Positions 27,701 to 36,067 of a stretch of 64,000 nucleotides of DNA are shown here, in pieces. The notes below the pieces were generated by a model. It worked only from the letters and a program-made list of their open reading frames with translations. It was not told where the DNA came from and searched no databases. Both the position numbers and the translations under genes were made by a program. The stretch is from Gp6-AA40 sp963742105. Its GTDB lineage: Bacteria; Acidobacteriota; Vicinamibacteria; Vicinamibacterales; UBA2999. Location of the stretch: contig CAVUKN010000007.1 of assembly GCA_963742105.1 (NCBI GenBank), positions 1,922,001 through 1,986,000 on the forward strand, in the 5' to 3' direction. Position 1 is the stretch's first letter. The number at the start of each line of letters is the position of its first letter.

Positions 27701-30266
27701 GCAGTTGAGCCGACCGGCGCCGTGGCTGGACCCCGGCGACGAGCCGGACCCCGGCGGCCAACTGCCGGCGCCACCACCATCACCCACTCCGGTGACCGTC
27801 CCGCCGCTGCGAATGCCGAATGGCGTCGGCGGGTTCACGACGGATGGTGACGAGTACGTGATCGTGCTCGAAGGCGAGAGCGAGACGCCGCTTCCCTGGT
27901 CGAATGTGATGGCGAACGATGAGTTCGGCACCATGGTCAGTGGCTCCGGAGCAGCGTTCACCTGGGCGGTCAACAGCCGTGAGAACCGCGTAACACCGTT
28001 TGCCAACGATCCGATTTGTGATCCAACCGGCGAAGCTATCTATCTTCGCGACGAGCAGACGAACGCGGTGTGGGGTGCGACGCCGGGCCCGCTGCCGCGC
28101 CGTGCCGATGCGGGCCGCTGGGTCGTGCGTCACGGCGCGGGCATCACCCGCTACCAGCATGCCGTCGCCGGACTCGAGCAGGAACTGGCGGTCGGCGTCG
28201 CTCCCTCGGATCCGGTCAAAGTCACCATTCTGACGCTCACCAATACATCCGCGGTCGAGCGGCGCCTCAGCGTCTTCGCCTACGTCGAGTGGTGTCTGGG
28301 CCCGCCGCGGTCCGGGGAACGCCGGTTCGTCACCACGAGTGTGGTCGACGGCGTCGTCTACGCCAGCAACGCCTACAACACCGAGTTCCGCGATCGGGTG
28401 GCGTTCTTCCGGGCGACCGACGCACCGCGGTCGTACACATGCGATCGGGCGGAGTTCATCGGTCGCAACCGGACCGCCAGCCAGCCGCTGGCGTTGCTTC
28501 GGCCGCGGCTGACCGCACGCTCCGGGGCGGGGCTCGATCCCTGCGCCGCGCTTCAGATCGAGGTCGTGGTGCCACCGCACACGTCGCGGCGCCTTGCACT
28601 GATCCTCGGCGAGGGGCAAGACCGCGAGCACGCCCAGCGACTCAGCACCGCGTATGCCTCCATTACGGCGGCGGAGCGGACGCTCGCAGAGGCGGCGGCG
28701 GTCTGGGCCGATACTGTCGAAGCGATTGCGGTCCAGACTCCGGACGACTCGTTCGATCTGATCGTCAACCGGTGGCTGCCCTACCAGACGCTCAGCTGCC
28801 GCATCTGGGGGCGCAGCGGCCCCTCCCAGCCAGGCGGCGCATTCGGGTTTCGCGATCAGCTGCAGGACGTGCTGTCGCTGCTCCATTCGCGGCCGGAGAT
28901 CTGCCGCGAGCATCTCCTGCGCGCCGCCGGCCGGCAGTTCGTCGAGGGTGACGTGCAGCACTGGTGGCATCCGCCGAGCGGCCGCGGCACCAGGACGCGC
29001 TGCTCCGACGATCTGCTGTTCCTGCCGTATGCCGTCGCCACCTACGTCGATCGCACCGGCGATGACGCCGTCCTCGACGAAGTGGTGCCGTTCCTCGCGG
29101 CGCCGGCGCTGACGCCGGAGCAGGTGGAAACCTACCTGCTGCCGCAGACGGCATCCGAGTCCGCGACGCTCTTCGAGCATTGCGTGCGGGCAATCAGTCA
29201 CGCGATGCGATACGGCACGCACGGCCTGCCCTTGATGGGATCGGGCGACTGGAACGACGGAATGAACCGCGTCGGCCACGAGGGTCGTGGCGAAAGCGTG
29301 TGGCTCGGGTGGTTCCTCGTCCGCGTGCTCACTGACTTCGCGGTCGTCTGCGAGCGGCGGCACAACCACGAGCTCGCACAGCGGTATCGCAACGAAGCGC
29401 GAGCGGTGACCGGCATGCTCGAGCTCTCGTGGGACGGCGGCTGGTACCGCCGCGCCTACTTCGACGACGGCACGCCGCTGGGATCGGCCCAGAACGACGA
29501 ATGCCGTATCGACTCGCTGACGCAGTCGTGGGCCGTGCTCTCGGGGGCGGCGCAACCGTCGCGAGCGCGGCAGGCGATGGCGGCGGTGCGAGCGAACCTG
29601 CTCCGCCGCGAGGCCCGCCTGGTGCTGTTGCTGACGCCGCCATTCGATCGCACCACGCACGACCCGGGCTACATCAAGGGCTACCTGCCCGGCATTCGGG
29701 AGAACGGCGGCCAGTACACGCACGCCGCACTCTGGTCGGTGATCGCGCTGGCGCGCCTCGGGCTGGGCGATGAGTCGATGGAGCTGTTCCATCTGATCAA
29801 CCCGATCAACCACACGCGCTCGGCGGAAGCGCTGGATCGCTATCTCGGCGAGCCCTATGTCGTCGCCGCGGATGTCTACGCCCACCCGATGCACGTCGGC
29901 CGTGCCGGCTGGACGTGGTACACGGGATCGTCCGGCTGGATGTACCGCGCGGCGATCGAAGATCTGCTCGGTCTCCGTCGCCACGGCTCGACGTTCGAGA
30001 TCGACCCGACGATCCCGGCGATGTGGCCGGAGTTCTCGATGGACTGGACCATCGACGGCACGCGGTATCGGATCGAGGTCGCCAATCCCACGCACCAGTG
30101 CTCCGGGGTCGGCGAGGCGACACTGGACGGCGAGCCAGTGGATGCGTCGAAGATTCCGCTGGTCCTCGATGGTCGAACGCACCACGTAGCGGTCAGCCTC
30201 GGGACTGCGGTGCAGGCACAGGCCGTCGGCGAATCGCGAGCGACGGTCGATTCCGGCCAGGCGTAA
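21732..30266 (+). CDS. Cyclic beta-1,2-glucan synthase (GT84-GH94)
   Basis: A 2844-aa membrane protein of the NdvB/ChvB type. The N-terminal ~400 residues are the conserved initiation/anchor region (FLDNFPMVSAASRDI). The GT84 transferase follows, with ITLDSDTRLP near residue 606 and RRQHRWIRGDW near 755, flanked by membrane helices (for example about 417-450, 815-860, 930-980). A glucoamylase-like domain lies around 1285-1500 (FIAIAKGDVPQHHWFHLGR). The C-terminal GH94 phosphorylase has the catalytic GSGDWNDGM near 2505. These enzymes make UDP-glucose-derived cyclic beta-1,2-glucans, which are exported to the periplasm for osmoprotection or host interaction. The length is normal for the family. 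The start is a GTG with only a weak ribosome-binding site. Confidence 0.95.
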   Translation: MTATLDAAAGNESAALAANVELLGIERLEEHGRRLAALLTVSRRQGGSPPRQLRRLRANRKALNATYRFLAADARGGEASSPAAEWFLDNFPMVSAASRDILHDLPSSFFRRLPRVAADEYGGVPRIYALALELLRTSAGYLDAQRLSRFLTAFQSVTPLTIGELWAWPSAVKIALIEHLRARADLLAVTRTHHHRADRLAQSLERDERIAPAWPTEIKPPFVTRLLKHAREYGDAASTLRNQLIVALAARGETIEDAIRAEGRSQAMQQASMANLIGSLRLIASFDWSEFFESVSVVEQVLHRDPAGVYGRMDFRSRDRYRHAIEELAEGTGEAQVRVALKAIEFSRRTAESDPAARSAHVGYYLIGAGRRQFERSVEWSPRPAQRIHRLFFRFATPGYLGSILAGTLAIVAALLVYAVSRGAGMAGLVAVAVLALVPASELTIQLVQRVIATFIPPRRLPRLELDRLPAEAMTMVIVPTMLDSLAQVQALIAHLEVQALGNVDPHIHFALLTDFRDAAQELAPQDAALLEAASEGIQALNARHGEGGRFFLFHRRRQWNQQENRWMGWERKRGKIEEFNRLLRGATDTSFVINVGDVAILPQVRYCITLDSDTRLPRDAARELVGIITHPLNRPAYDAALGRVTSGYGVLQPRISVTFASAAGSLFARLYSGHTGVDPYTTAVSDTYQDLFAEGIFTGKGLYDVDAFDAALAEAVPENALLSHDLFEGLYARVALVSDVELVDEYPSSVLSHARRQHRWIRGDWQILFWLFPFVPSRQGVRRNRLPLLSRWKILDNLRRSLLSPSLLALLVAGWTVLKGSPWMWTVAVLAVLASQLLPLAALLVIGPRRAQSTPVFLRNLGRDALTALAQIALSVTFLAFHAVDSLHAIGLTLVRLGVTRRRLLEWETAATVAARTMAGSPRGRLNGFVRGMIASPITATTVALVILAGYRNALPVATPFLLLWLSAPVIAYRLSVPVGRRVRPLSTDDRTLLRTTARATWRYFDTFVTAADHQLPPDNFQESGDVPMVARRTSPTNIGMSLLSALAAHDLGYLTTAALLERVDGTLTTLEGLERDRGHFLNWYHTVTLAPLHPRYISTVDSGNLAGALYALSQGMLAVAAVPQTTSQRRDGVADAAALLAAASASTAAHPGRLSSAEINRLARAIVDEAGQASTTDAVPALRALGLQLAGSAADGVDDPPAATSGDIAYWRRAVLDGIDSLDGPTPDVTAQCEALSRRATALADAMDFGFLYDRRKRIFAIGYRLGDADGPGTLDGSFYDLLASEARLASFIAIAKGDVPQHHWFHLGRLVTNVDGRATLVSWGGTMFEYLMPSLLMRSYPGTLLDQSCRAVVQRQIEYGRERGVPWGVSESAYAFTDRAGSYQYRAFGVPGLGLKRGLSDDLVVAPYATALAALVDPAAATQNLRTLTAGGLAGRFGFYESIDYRPRDRDIDAAPGDASPPAPIRAFFAHHQGMSLVAIANVLCDDAFVKRFHADPRVQATELLLQERVPREAILAEPRPAESTTTMPSIPVYSSRRFRSPHTTSPHTQFLSNGRYTAALTHVGGGYSTWRGLSVMRQREDRTSDAGSHYIVLRDPWSGGVWSPTYLPLCHEPDNYEATFDLDKVTFRSRNGDFETQLQVTVSSEDDVEVRRLSIVNRGTRARELEVTSYAEIVLARPEDDFAHPAFGKLFIETEFDPLSAGLLFGRRPRASDESPVWAFHVIGVEGRLGGAVEWETSRAKFIGRGRSTATALAFDGRALAGTTGAVLDPIAALRDRVRLAPGAIVRVTFTSGVAPDREAALALSRKYRDGSAASRAFSMAFTHVHTALQHLGLTVDHAILFDRLASRVFGADASCISPADLAANTLGQPNLWSYGISGDLPFVLVRVAETDAVPLIRQVLLAQEYWRVKGLSGDVVIMNEHPTEYLDETQHFLEALVQEPRWAHWNNRHGGMFLLRSDGMPVADRRLLSAAARVVLDADLGDLTAQLSRPAPWLDPGDEPDPGGQLPAPPPSPTPVTVPPLRMPNGVGGFTTDGDEYVIVLEGESETPLPWSNVMANDEFGTMVSGSGAAFTWAVNSRENRVTPFANDPICDPTGEAIYLRDEQTNAVWGATPGPLPRRADAGRWVVRHGAGITRYQHAVAGLEQELAVGVAPSDPVKVTILTLTNTSAVERRLSVFAYVEWCLGPPRSGERRFVTTSVVDGVVYASNAYNTEFRDRVAFFRATDAPRSYTCDRAEFIGRNRTASQPLALLRPRLTARSGAGLDPCAALQIEVVVPPHTSRRLALILGEGQDREHAQRLSTAYASITAAERTLAEAAAVWADTVEAIAVQTPDDSFDLIVNRWLPYQTLSCRIWGRSGPSQPGGAFGFRDQLQDVLSLLHSRPEICREHLLRAAGRQFVEGDVQHWWHPPSGRGTRTRCSDDLLFLPYAVATYVDRTGDDAVLDEVVPFLAAPALTPEQVETYLLPQTASESATLFEHCVRAISHAMRYGTHGLPLMGSGDWNDGMNRVGHEGRGESVWLGWFLVRVLTDFAVVCERRHNHELAQRYRNEARAVTGMLELSWDGGWYRRAYFDDGTPLGSAQNDECRIDSLTQSWAVLSGAAQPSRARQAMAAVRANLLRREARLVLLLTPPFDRTTHDPGYIKGYLPGIRENGGQYTHAALWSVIALARLGLGDESMELFHLINPINHTRSAEALDRYLGEPYVVAADVYAHPMHVGRAGWTWYTGSSGWMYRAAIEDLLGLRRHGSTFEIDPTIPAMWPEFSMDWTIDGTRYRIEVANPTHQCSGVGEATLDGEPVDASKIPLVLDGRTHHVAVSLGTAVQAQAVGESRATVDSGQA

Positions 30267-30284
30267 CTGGCGCCCGGCTGAACG

Positions 30285-30461
30285 CTAGCGCTGTGCGTCG
30301 GCCGTGTTCTGGAATATCTGAAAAACCACGAATTCGGCCGGCCGCACCGGAGCCACGCCGATTTCGCAGACAAGTCGTCCGTTCAGGATGTCGTCTGCCG
30401 TCATGGTTGTGCGATCGCACCTGACGAAGAACGCTTCCTGTTCGGTCCGGCCGAACAGCGC
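30285..30461 (-). pseudogene. Fragment of a contractile tail sheath protein (C-terminus only)
   Basis: About 58 codons end in the motif series EAFFVRCDRTTMT, GRLVCEIGVAPVRPAEFV and FQIFQNTADAQR, the hallmark C-terminus of phage tail sheath proteins (also found in extracellular contractile injection systems). The upstream frame to 30629 has no sheath similarity, and the ~300 or more residues before this domain are absent. No tube, baseplate or ATPase gene lies nearby. It is therefore an orphan remnant of a phage or injection system. The stop is intact and no frameshift is seen within the fragment. Confidence 0.8.
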
Positions 30462-30749
30462 ACTAGCCGCCACTGCGTCCGCAGAAACAGGCGTATCGTG
30501 TCGGCGACGCGCGCCCACAGCCAGAGTACGAATACTCAGGCATAGGGCGCTCCAGGCCTTTGCCGGTCGCCGCTTACACATGACCGGCTGGCCATTCCGG
30601 TTCGTGCTCGAGTGCGCCGGTCCCCCCAAGTCATGAGCCCGCCTCGAGTTAGGCCTCGACCGAGGTGATCCTGAGCTGGCCGGCCAGTGCTCCGGCGACC
30701 GTTCAATTCAGAACAGCGGGCCCCGCCACCTGGTGGCTACACTCGTCTC

Positions 30750-30953
30750 ATGATTTCCGGAAATACCAAGACGTTAGTTTTCGTGGCCTGGGTGATTGCC
30801 GTCTGCCTCGCGGGACTTGCCCTGGGCGTAACATCGCCGGCGAACTGGGCGGTCGTGGCCTGCACTGCCCTCCTGCCTCCGGTCGTGGCGAGACAGTTCT
30901 GGCACGCTCCCGAGAAGACCATCTCGGAGAGTATCCACGAGGCGCAGCAGTAG
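30750..30953 (+). CDS. Small membrane protein
   Basis: A 67-aa protein with two hydrophobic stretches (LVFVAWVIAVCLAGLALGV and WAVVACTALLPPVVA) and a short tail KTISESIHEAQQ. The tail resembles that of the protein at 20964 (SLSEIIQEARR). ATG at 30750 fits the family N-terminus. It begins a run of three closely spaced small genes. Function unknown. Confidence 0.65.
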   Translation: MISGNTKTLVFVAWVIAVCLAGLALGVTSPANWAVVACTALLPPVVARQFWHAPEKTISESIHEAQQ

Positions 30954-30968
30954 AGACAGGCAGTCACC

Positions 30969-31166
30969 GTGACGAGCACTGACACCGATCGTGAGCCGGG
31001 CGCCGAACGCCTGGAGCAGATGAAGAACGACTTCCTCGCGGCCCAGCAACGCCGCCGCAACAGTACGCCTGCAGCCGCTGCTCGTCCCGACGAGACCGGC
31101 AAGGGACCAGACCTGGCCGGTCCAGCGCCTGATCGTCGACGCAGCGTCGCCATGTTCCGGCCCTGA
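30969..31166 (+). CDS. Small hydrophilic protein
   Basis: A 65-aa protein starting at GTG, with a helical charged segment (ERLEQMKNDFLAAQQRRR) and a Pro/Ala-rich tail. It starts 15 bases after the previous gene and ends 5 bases before the next, which supports an operon. No family recognised. Confidence 0.4.
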   Translation: MTSTDTDREPGAERLEQMKNDFLAAQQRRRNSTPAAAARPDETGKGPDLAGPAPDRRRSVAMFRP

Positions 31167-31171
31167 CCACC

Positions 31172-31543
31172 ATGCTGCAGATGAATCTGCCTTCAACGTT
31201 CGGGCGGGTCACCTCGCGCCTGCACGACTGGTGGTACCGCAAGGAGCCGCTGGTGAGCGTCCGCGTGACATCACCGGACGAAGCGAAACCTCCTGTCCCT
31301 GCCGCGTACATGCCCCTGTATGCGTACCTTGAGCGCCGCTACGCCACGCGCGTGGTCCTGACGTTCGAACAGATTGAGGCGTTGCTCGGATTCACCCCGC
31401 CATCGCCCGCGTTCGCGGATGCCGAGTGGTGGACGCGTTCCCAGGGGACGAAAAACCACCATAGCGCCGCCTGGACGGCCGCGCGCCGTACCGCCACCCC
31501 CCAATTGAGTGCTCGCATCGTCGCGTTCGAGCGACTGCCCTGA
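31172..31543 (+). CDS. DUF7662-like small protein
   Basis: A 123-aa protein. Its C-terminal ~80 residues have YMPLYAYLERR, VVLTFEQIEALLGFTPP, WWTRSQGTKNHH and AAWTAARR, the pattern of the DUF7662 domain (PLxxYL, LTFxQIE, a Trp-Trp segment, then a His and an aromatic-basic end). Its role is unknown; the domain is often near regulatory or restriction genes. It is the last of three small genes. Confidence 0.65.
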   Translation: MLQMNLPSTFGRVTSRLHDWWYRKEPLVSVRVTSPDEAKPPVPAAYMPLYAYLERRYATRVVLTFEQIEALLGFTPPSPAFADAEWWTRSQGTKNHHSAAWTAARRTATPQLSARIVAFERLP

Positions 31544-31888
31544 TCGCCGCGCGCGAGCGGCTCTGCGAATCGACGCTCAGCAGACTGCCGCTGTGTGAAC
31601 GAATGATTGGCCGCCGGCCGTCACCATGCCTCATCCTTCCAGGCGGTCGAAAGCCATCTGTCTCGATCCTTTTCTCGCCGTCAGCTGGACCGAGTTCAGG
31701 CACGCCTGCTTCACGGTTCCAGCCATCTGCCCAAAATCACTCGACTGGTGTGAGCTAAATCACAGACACGACTCCACCTTCAGCCGTATCACTCCTCCAT
31801 CTGTCCGAGGGGACGCACATCGCAGCCCCGCGGAACTTCGCCGGCGCGTTGGTGGTGGCGCTGGCGCGTGCCAGCAGGAGGTGACGCC
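31544..31888. other. Intergenic region before the 1343-aa membrane protein
   Basis: About 345 bases with no credible gene on either strand. It holds a perfect TGTGA-N6-TCACA site (31749-31764) and, at its end, the AGGAGGTGA ribosome-binding site of the gene at 31889. Confidence 0.5.
31749..31764. promoter_or_regulatory. Crp-type box TGTGA-N6-TCACA
   Basis: TGTGAGCTAAATCACA matches the Crp consensus half-sites exactly with the right 6-base spacer. It lies 125 bases before the start codon at 31889. Two Crp/Fnr regulators are encoded in this window (12096 and 14290), but which protein binds is unknown. Confidence 0.55.
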
Positions 31889-34800
31889 ATGGCCAACGGC
31901 GAGCTCAATCACAGTCTCGTGCCTCTCCTCGTTGCCGGAATCCTGTCCGGCTCGTTGTCCGCGGCCTTCCTGCGACCGCAAGGCGCGGGCGGCACGAATC
32001 CGCGCGCCGATAGCGATACGTTACCGGAGCCGGAACGCGTCACGGTTGCAGAATCCGCGTCATGGATCACGGATCTCGACCCGGTCCTCGACGTGCTCGG
32101 CGCAGCGCTGGTCACAACACCGAGTGACTCCGCCGAACAGATTGCCGTCCGCACTCTTGTCAATACAGGTGAGCCAGCGGCGGGCAGCGACGAAGTACGG
32201 AGTGCCCTCGTGACCGTTCGCAACGGCTTGGATGCTGCCGCAAGCGATGTCGGCACCTGCAGCGCATTAAACCGACTCACCGCCGCTGCCGCCACGCTGG
32301 CGCGCTTCGTCGTCACGGCCAGTGACAGCGACGCCAAGAGCGGCCGCTATGTCGCCGCGAAGGCGGTGCTCGACGAGTACCGCGGATGGCGTTCGCTCGC
32401 CGATCTTGCGAGTCGTGTCAGCAACGGCACGCCTGGATCGAGGCTGTCATACCACGTCGATTTCATCATCGCGACCATCCCCGATTATGTCGATTCCAAT
32501 AGTGGATGGTTGGCCGACCAGGCCCTCGGAGCCATCCAATCATCGATGGCTCGCAGCGGTTACCTGCTCGATCGGTTGCGGCTCATCGACTGGTCGCGTT
32601 CGGCAGCGAAACCGGGCGGACCCGCGTCACTCAGCCGGGTCCACGAGCATCAGCCAGGCGCTCTCATCTTCCGGAAGGTCGGGGCTCCTCAAGGCGAGGC
32701 GCGGGAAGACGAACCGATACACGTCCCCGTCCAGTTGCAGGTCGTGCTGCTGGTGCTCGAAACCCCAACCGCCGGCGTGCACCATGCGGCGCTGCGAAAC
32801 GCCGCGTCGTTCATCCGGGCCTGGAGACGCTGCACTGGCGAGCCCCGACGCGTCCTTCGCGTGCTCGGCCCAACCTTTTCCGGTTCGACGCCATCGCTGG
32901 CGATTGTCCTGAACGAGATCCGCCAGGAAGACCAATCATCGTTCCAGAACACGTGGGTGGTCTCCGGATCCGCGACGGCGGATTCGAACGACGAGACGAT
33001 GCGCACGTTGGCGCCTGAGGTGAATTACTTCACCACGGTGCTGAAGAGTTCGGCGCTCGAGTCCCAGTTGGCGGCGTTTCTCGAGCACATGAACCCACAC
33101 TGGACCAACGGAAGCCATATCGCCCTCCTCACAGAAAGCAACACCGCGTACGGGAGCGATCCGACTTTCCGCTCGAGGCCGCATTCCACCGCTGATGACG
33201 AATGCCGCCGTGCCATCGAACAGGAGGGGCACGCATCCCCCCAGGAGCACTCAGCCTTCCCCTGCGCAAGGACGTTCAACTTTCCACTCCACATCGCCCA
33301 GCTCTGGAGCGACCTTGCGGGAACGTCGCCCGCCCCGCTGTTCGCGCCGAGGCCGATCGTTCCACTCGACATGCGCGAGGCAGCCCCGCCGTCCGACCAG
33401 ATCCCCGTCCTGCGTCCGCAACTGACGTCAGCGGTTGTGGCGTCAACGGTCGAATCGATCCTGGATGCGATCAGGCATGAACAGCTGTCGGCGGTCGGCA
33501 TTGTCGCGACGGACGAGCGTGATGCGCTGTTCCTGGCGCGCGAAGTAAAGCGGTCGACGCCCGATGCGCAGCTCTTTCTCTATGGCACCCATGCCCTTTA
33601 TCTGCATCCGGAATACGCCCCATACCTGCATGGCGCCCTCGTGGCGTCACCCTACTCGCTGGCGCTCGCCACCCAACCGGAGACAATCCCGTGGTGGCGA
33701 GGCGATGTCCGGGAGCCGTTTCAAAGCGGGTCAGCCGAGGGGGTCTTCCACGCCACGCGAGCACTGCTCACGCTTGAGAACAATGATGCGGCGCGCCTGA
33801 CGTACTGTGACGGACAGCCGCAGCGCGACGACCCGTGCATCCGTACGCCGCGGGCCACAATCAGCGTCATCGGGGGCGACGGCTACTGGCGATTGCCAGG
33901 CGATTCGCCGACCGCCGGAGCGGCGACGACAACGTCCTCGTTGCCGCTGCTGCCGCTGCGGGCGCAAGTGACCACGGCACTGATCATCAGCGTCATCGGC
34001 CTGCACCTGATCATGCTCTGGCTCATTCGCAACGATCTCAGGGCGCGCACGAACGGAGCACGCGGCCGATGGTCGGACGCGACCCCGATCGAATGGCCCC
34101 TCGTCCAGGTGTTCGCCCCGCCGCAGACCGTACCAGGTGCGGCCAACAATCATCTGCTGGCCCTCAGAATGTGTTTTCTCCTGCTTGGGCTCGTGGCCGC
34201 CTGGGTGGTTGCGACAACCCTGCCGTTCACGATCGACGTACGCAGTCACGGCGTACTGGCAGGCGCCGTTGCGCTCGGCGCGCTGGCGGTGACGGTGATT
34301 CCGGCGTGGGTATGGTCCGGCGAGTCGAGCCGGCTTGCCGATGCGCTCTGCACGATACATGACTGTGCTCAGGCTCGCTCGCAGCTGACGCGGGTCACCC
34401 GCGTTCTCTTTGTGACCGTACTGGCGACGCTGGTCCTGTTCATAGGACTGACGGTGAACATCGTGTGGCAGAGTGCGACGCGTGACGAGGGAACGCTGGT
34501 ACTGGCACGGTATGTCGGAGGCGGTGTCGTATCTCCGGCCGCCGTGACGCTTCTCACGATGGCGGCGCTGTACGTAGCGCTCATCACCAGTCTCAGGCGG
34601 CTCTCCCTCGTCGGATATGGATATAGCTGCCTGGCGGATCACTCGGCGATGTTTTCGCTGCTCACCGGGCCGACCGCAGGGGAGCGGCAGGAACGCGCCT
34701 CCTCACGGCTCGCATCGATCCTCGACATGCCGGCGCAACACCTGCCAGGTCCCTACGTCCTCGCGGTGTGCGCGGTGGCGATCCTCGCCTCCTGGTACGT

Positions 34801-35920
34801 GTTCGATACCTCCACAATCGACGGGTTGTGGTTCACCTATTTCCTGGCGGTCTCCGCGGTCGCCATCCTCGCCATCGGGCTGCTGCTGGTCGCTCAGGGG
34901 CTGGCCACCTGGAACATCGCTCGCTCTCACCTCAAGCGGCTGGTGCACTCCCCCATCCACGCCCGTCTCGAGACGGTGGCCGGTTACGTGCCCTGGGACA
35001 TCTCACTCTCACCACCGCGCCTGACGGAACTGATACCCGTCGCCCGGATGGCCGACGGTGTTGCCCGCGAGTTCAGACGTGCCGCGTGTGCGATGCCGTT
35101 GAGTACGGTCGGCTCGCAGGTTCGCCGGAGCCGCGACGGGTTGTGGACGTTGAGCGTCGCAGCCGTGAATGACGTCCCGGTACGACAGGACGACCTGCAA
35201 GGCCTCTGCTCGCTTCTCACGCCCTCGTCGCACGTCGAGCAACTGACCACGGAAATGGCACAGCGCCAGCACGCCGCGCTCATTCAGAGCGACAGCTGGT
35301 ACGGCATGTGGAAGTTCTCGGACGTCATTGTCTCGGTGATGCAGCGCAGTGTGTGGCGGCGATCTGATATGCCGGCACATCCTGTTCGTCGCTCGGTCAC
35401 CGCAGAAACAGCCGGGCGCTCGTCCTCGACTCATGCGAACGCATCGTCCGTTCCTCCGACGGAGGCGAGCGCACATGGAGAAAAAGTCGAATCCGAACAC
35501 ACCTTCCTCGATCGCTGTGAACAGCTGATTGCCCTGCAAGTCGCGTTCGTGCTGCGTGACATCGTGGCACGCACGGTGACGTGCCTGTTTTCGGCGATGC
35601 TCTGCCTGACGCTGCTCACGGCTGCCCACCTGCTGTACTCATTCAACGGCCGCAACACGATGTTGACGCTGGACATGCTGGCGGTGGCGGCGACGGCGCT
35701 GATTTCCGTGTGGATCCTCATCGACATGGAGCGCGATGCGGTGCTCAGCCGACTGCGGACGACGACGGCGGGTCGTGTCAACATCAACTGGGACTTCTTG
35801 CGGCGGATAGCGGTGTACGGAGTCGTCCCGCTGCTGGTCGTGCTCTCGTCGTTGTTCCCGGAAATCGGGGGAACCCTGTTCGGATGGCTCGAGCCGTTGC
35901 GGAAGCTCTCGACGTTGTGA
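31889..35920 (+). CDS. Large multi-spanning membrane protein with a periplasmic binding-protein-like region, function unknown
   Basis: A 1343-aa protein. AGGAGGTGA stands 7 bases before the ATG. One hydrophobic segment near the N-terminus (PLLVAGILSGSLSAAFL) is followed by a soluble region of about 660 residues. Parts of this region read like a type 1 periplasmic binding fold: VLRVLGPTFSGSTPSLAIVL, GSHIALLTESNTAYGSDP, AVGIVATDERDALFLAREV and HGALVASPYSLALA. About ten further membrane helices lie around residues 695, 757, 788, 836, 879, 955, 980, 1227, 1258 and 1306, with a soluble stretch at about 1010-1220. No kinase, cyclase or transporter motif is visible. It stands after the Crp-type box. 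It could be a sensor or channel coupled to ligand binding; this is inference only. Confidence 0.8.
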   Translation: MANGELNHSLVPLLVAGILSGSLSAAFLRPQGAGGTNPRADSDTLPEPERVTVAESASWITDLDPVLDVLGAALVTTPSDSAEQIAVRTLVNTGEPAAGSDEVRSALVTVRNGLDAAASDVGTCSALNRLTAAAATLARFVVTASDSDAKSGRYVAAKAVLDEYRGWRSLADLASRVSNGTPGSRLSYHVDFIIATIPDYVDSNSGWLADQALGAIQSSMARSGYLLDRLRLIDWSRSAAKPGGPASLSRVHEHQPGALIFRKVGAPQGEAREDEPIHVPVQLQVVLLVLETPTAGVHHAALRNAASFIRAWRRCTGEPRRVLRVLGPTFSGSTPSLAIVLNEIRQEDQSSFQNTWVVSGSATADSNDETMRTLAPEVNYFTTVLKSSALESQLAAFLEHMNPHWTNGSHIALLTESNTAYGSDPTFRSRPHSTADDECRRAIEQEGHASPQEHSAFPCARTFNFPLHIAQLWSDLAGTSPAPLFAPRPIVPLDMREAAPPSDQIPVLRPQLTSAVVASTVESILDAIRHEQLSAVGIVATDERDALFLAREVKRSTPDAQLFLYGTHALYLHPEYAPYLHGALVASPYSLALATQPETIPWWRGDVREPFQSGSAEGVFHATRALLTLENNDAARLTYCDGQPQRDDPCIRTPRATISVIGGDGYWRLPGDSPTAGAATTTSSLPLLPLRAQVTTALIISVIGLHLIMLWLIRNDLRARTNGARGRWSDATPIEWPLVQVFAPPQTVPGAANNHLLALRMCFLLLGLVAAWVVATTLPFTIDVRSHGVLAGAVALGALAVTVIPAWVWSGESSRLADALCTIHDCAQARSQLTRVTRVLFVTVLATLVLFIGLTVNIVWQSATRDEGTLVLARYVGGGVVSPAAVTLLTMAALYVALITSLRRLSLVGYGYSCLADHSAMFSLLTGPTAGERQERASSRLASILDMPAQHLPGPYVLAVCAVAILASWYVFDTSTIDGLWFTYFLAVSAVAILAIGLLLVAQGLATWNIARSHLKRLVHSPIHARLETVAGYVPWDISLSPPRLTELIPVARMADGVAREFRRAACAMPLSTVGSQVRRSRDGLWTLSVAAVNDVPVRQDDLQGLCSLLTPSSHVEQLTTEMAQRQHAALIQSDSWYGMWKFSDVIVSVMQRSVWRRSDMPAHPVRRSVTAETAGRSSSTHANASSVPPTEASAHGEKVESEHTFLDRCEQLIALQVAFVLRDIVARTVTCLFSAMLCLTLLTAAHLLYSFNGRNTMLTLDMLAVAATALISVWILIDMERDAVLSRLRTTTAGRVNINWDFLRRIAVYGVVPLLVVLSSLFPEIGGTLFGWLEPLRKLSTL

Positions 35921-36067
35921 CCGCTGCCGCGGCGAAGGATGCCGGTTCGGGAACCATGCGGGCGCTGGCGCGGATCACCCAGGCGCGGCGGACCGGTTCT
36001 GCCCTGGATCACGGATATACTTTCCGGCGAACCTGTCAGCCCTGTCGGCAATCGGAGGATCTCAGGA

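Noticed and set aside
27780..30185. An 801-residue minus-strand frame across the end of the glucan synthase gene
   Set aside because: Antisense shadow: no motif, no ribosome-binding site, and the plus strand carries the intact GH94 domain.
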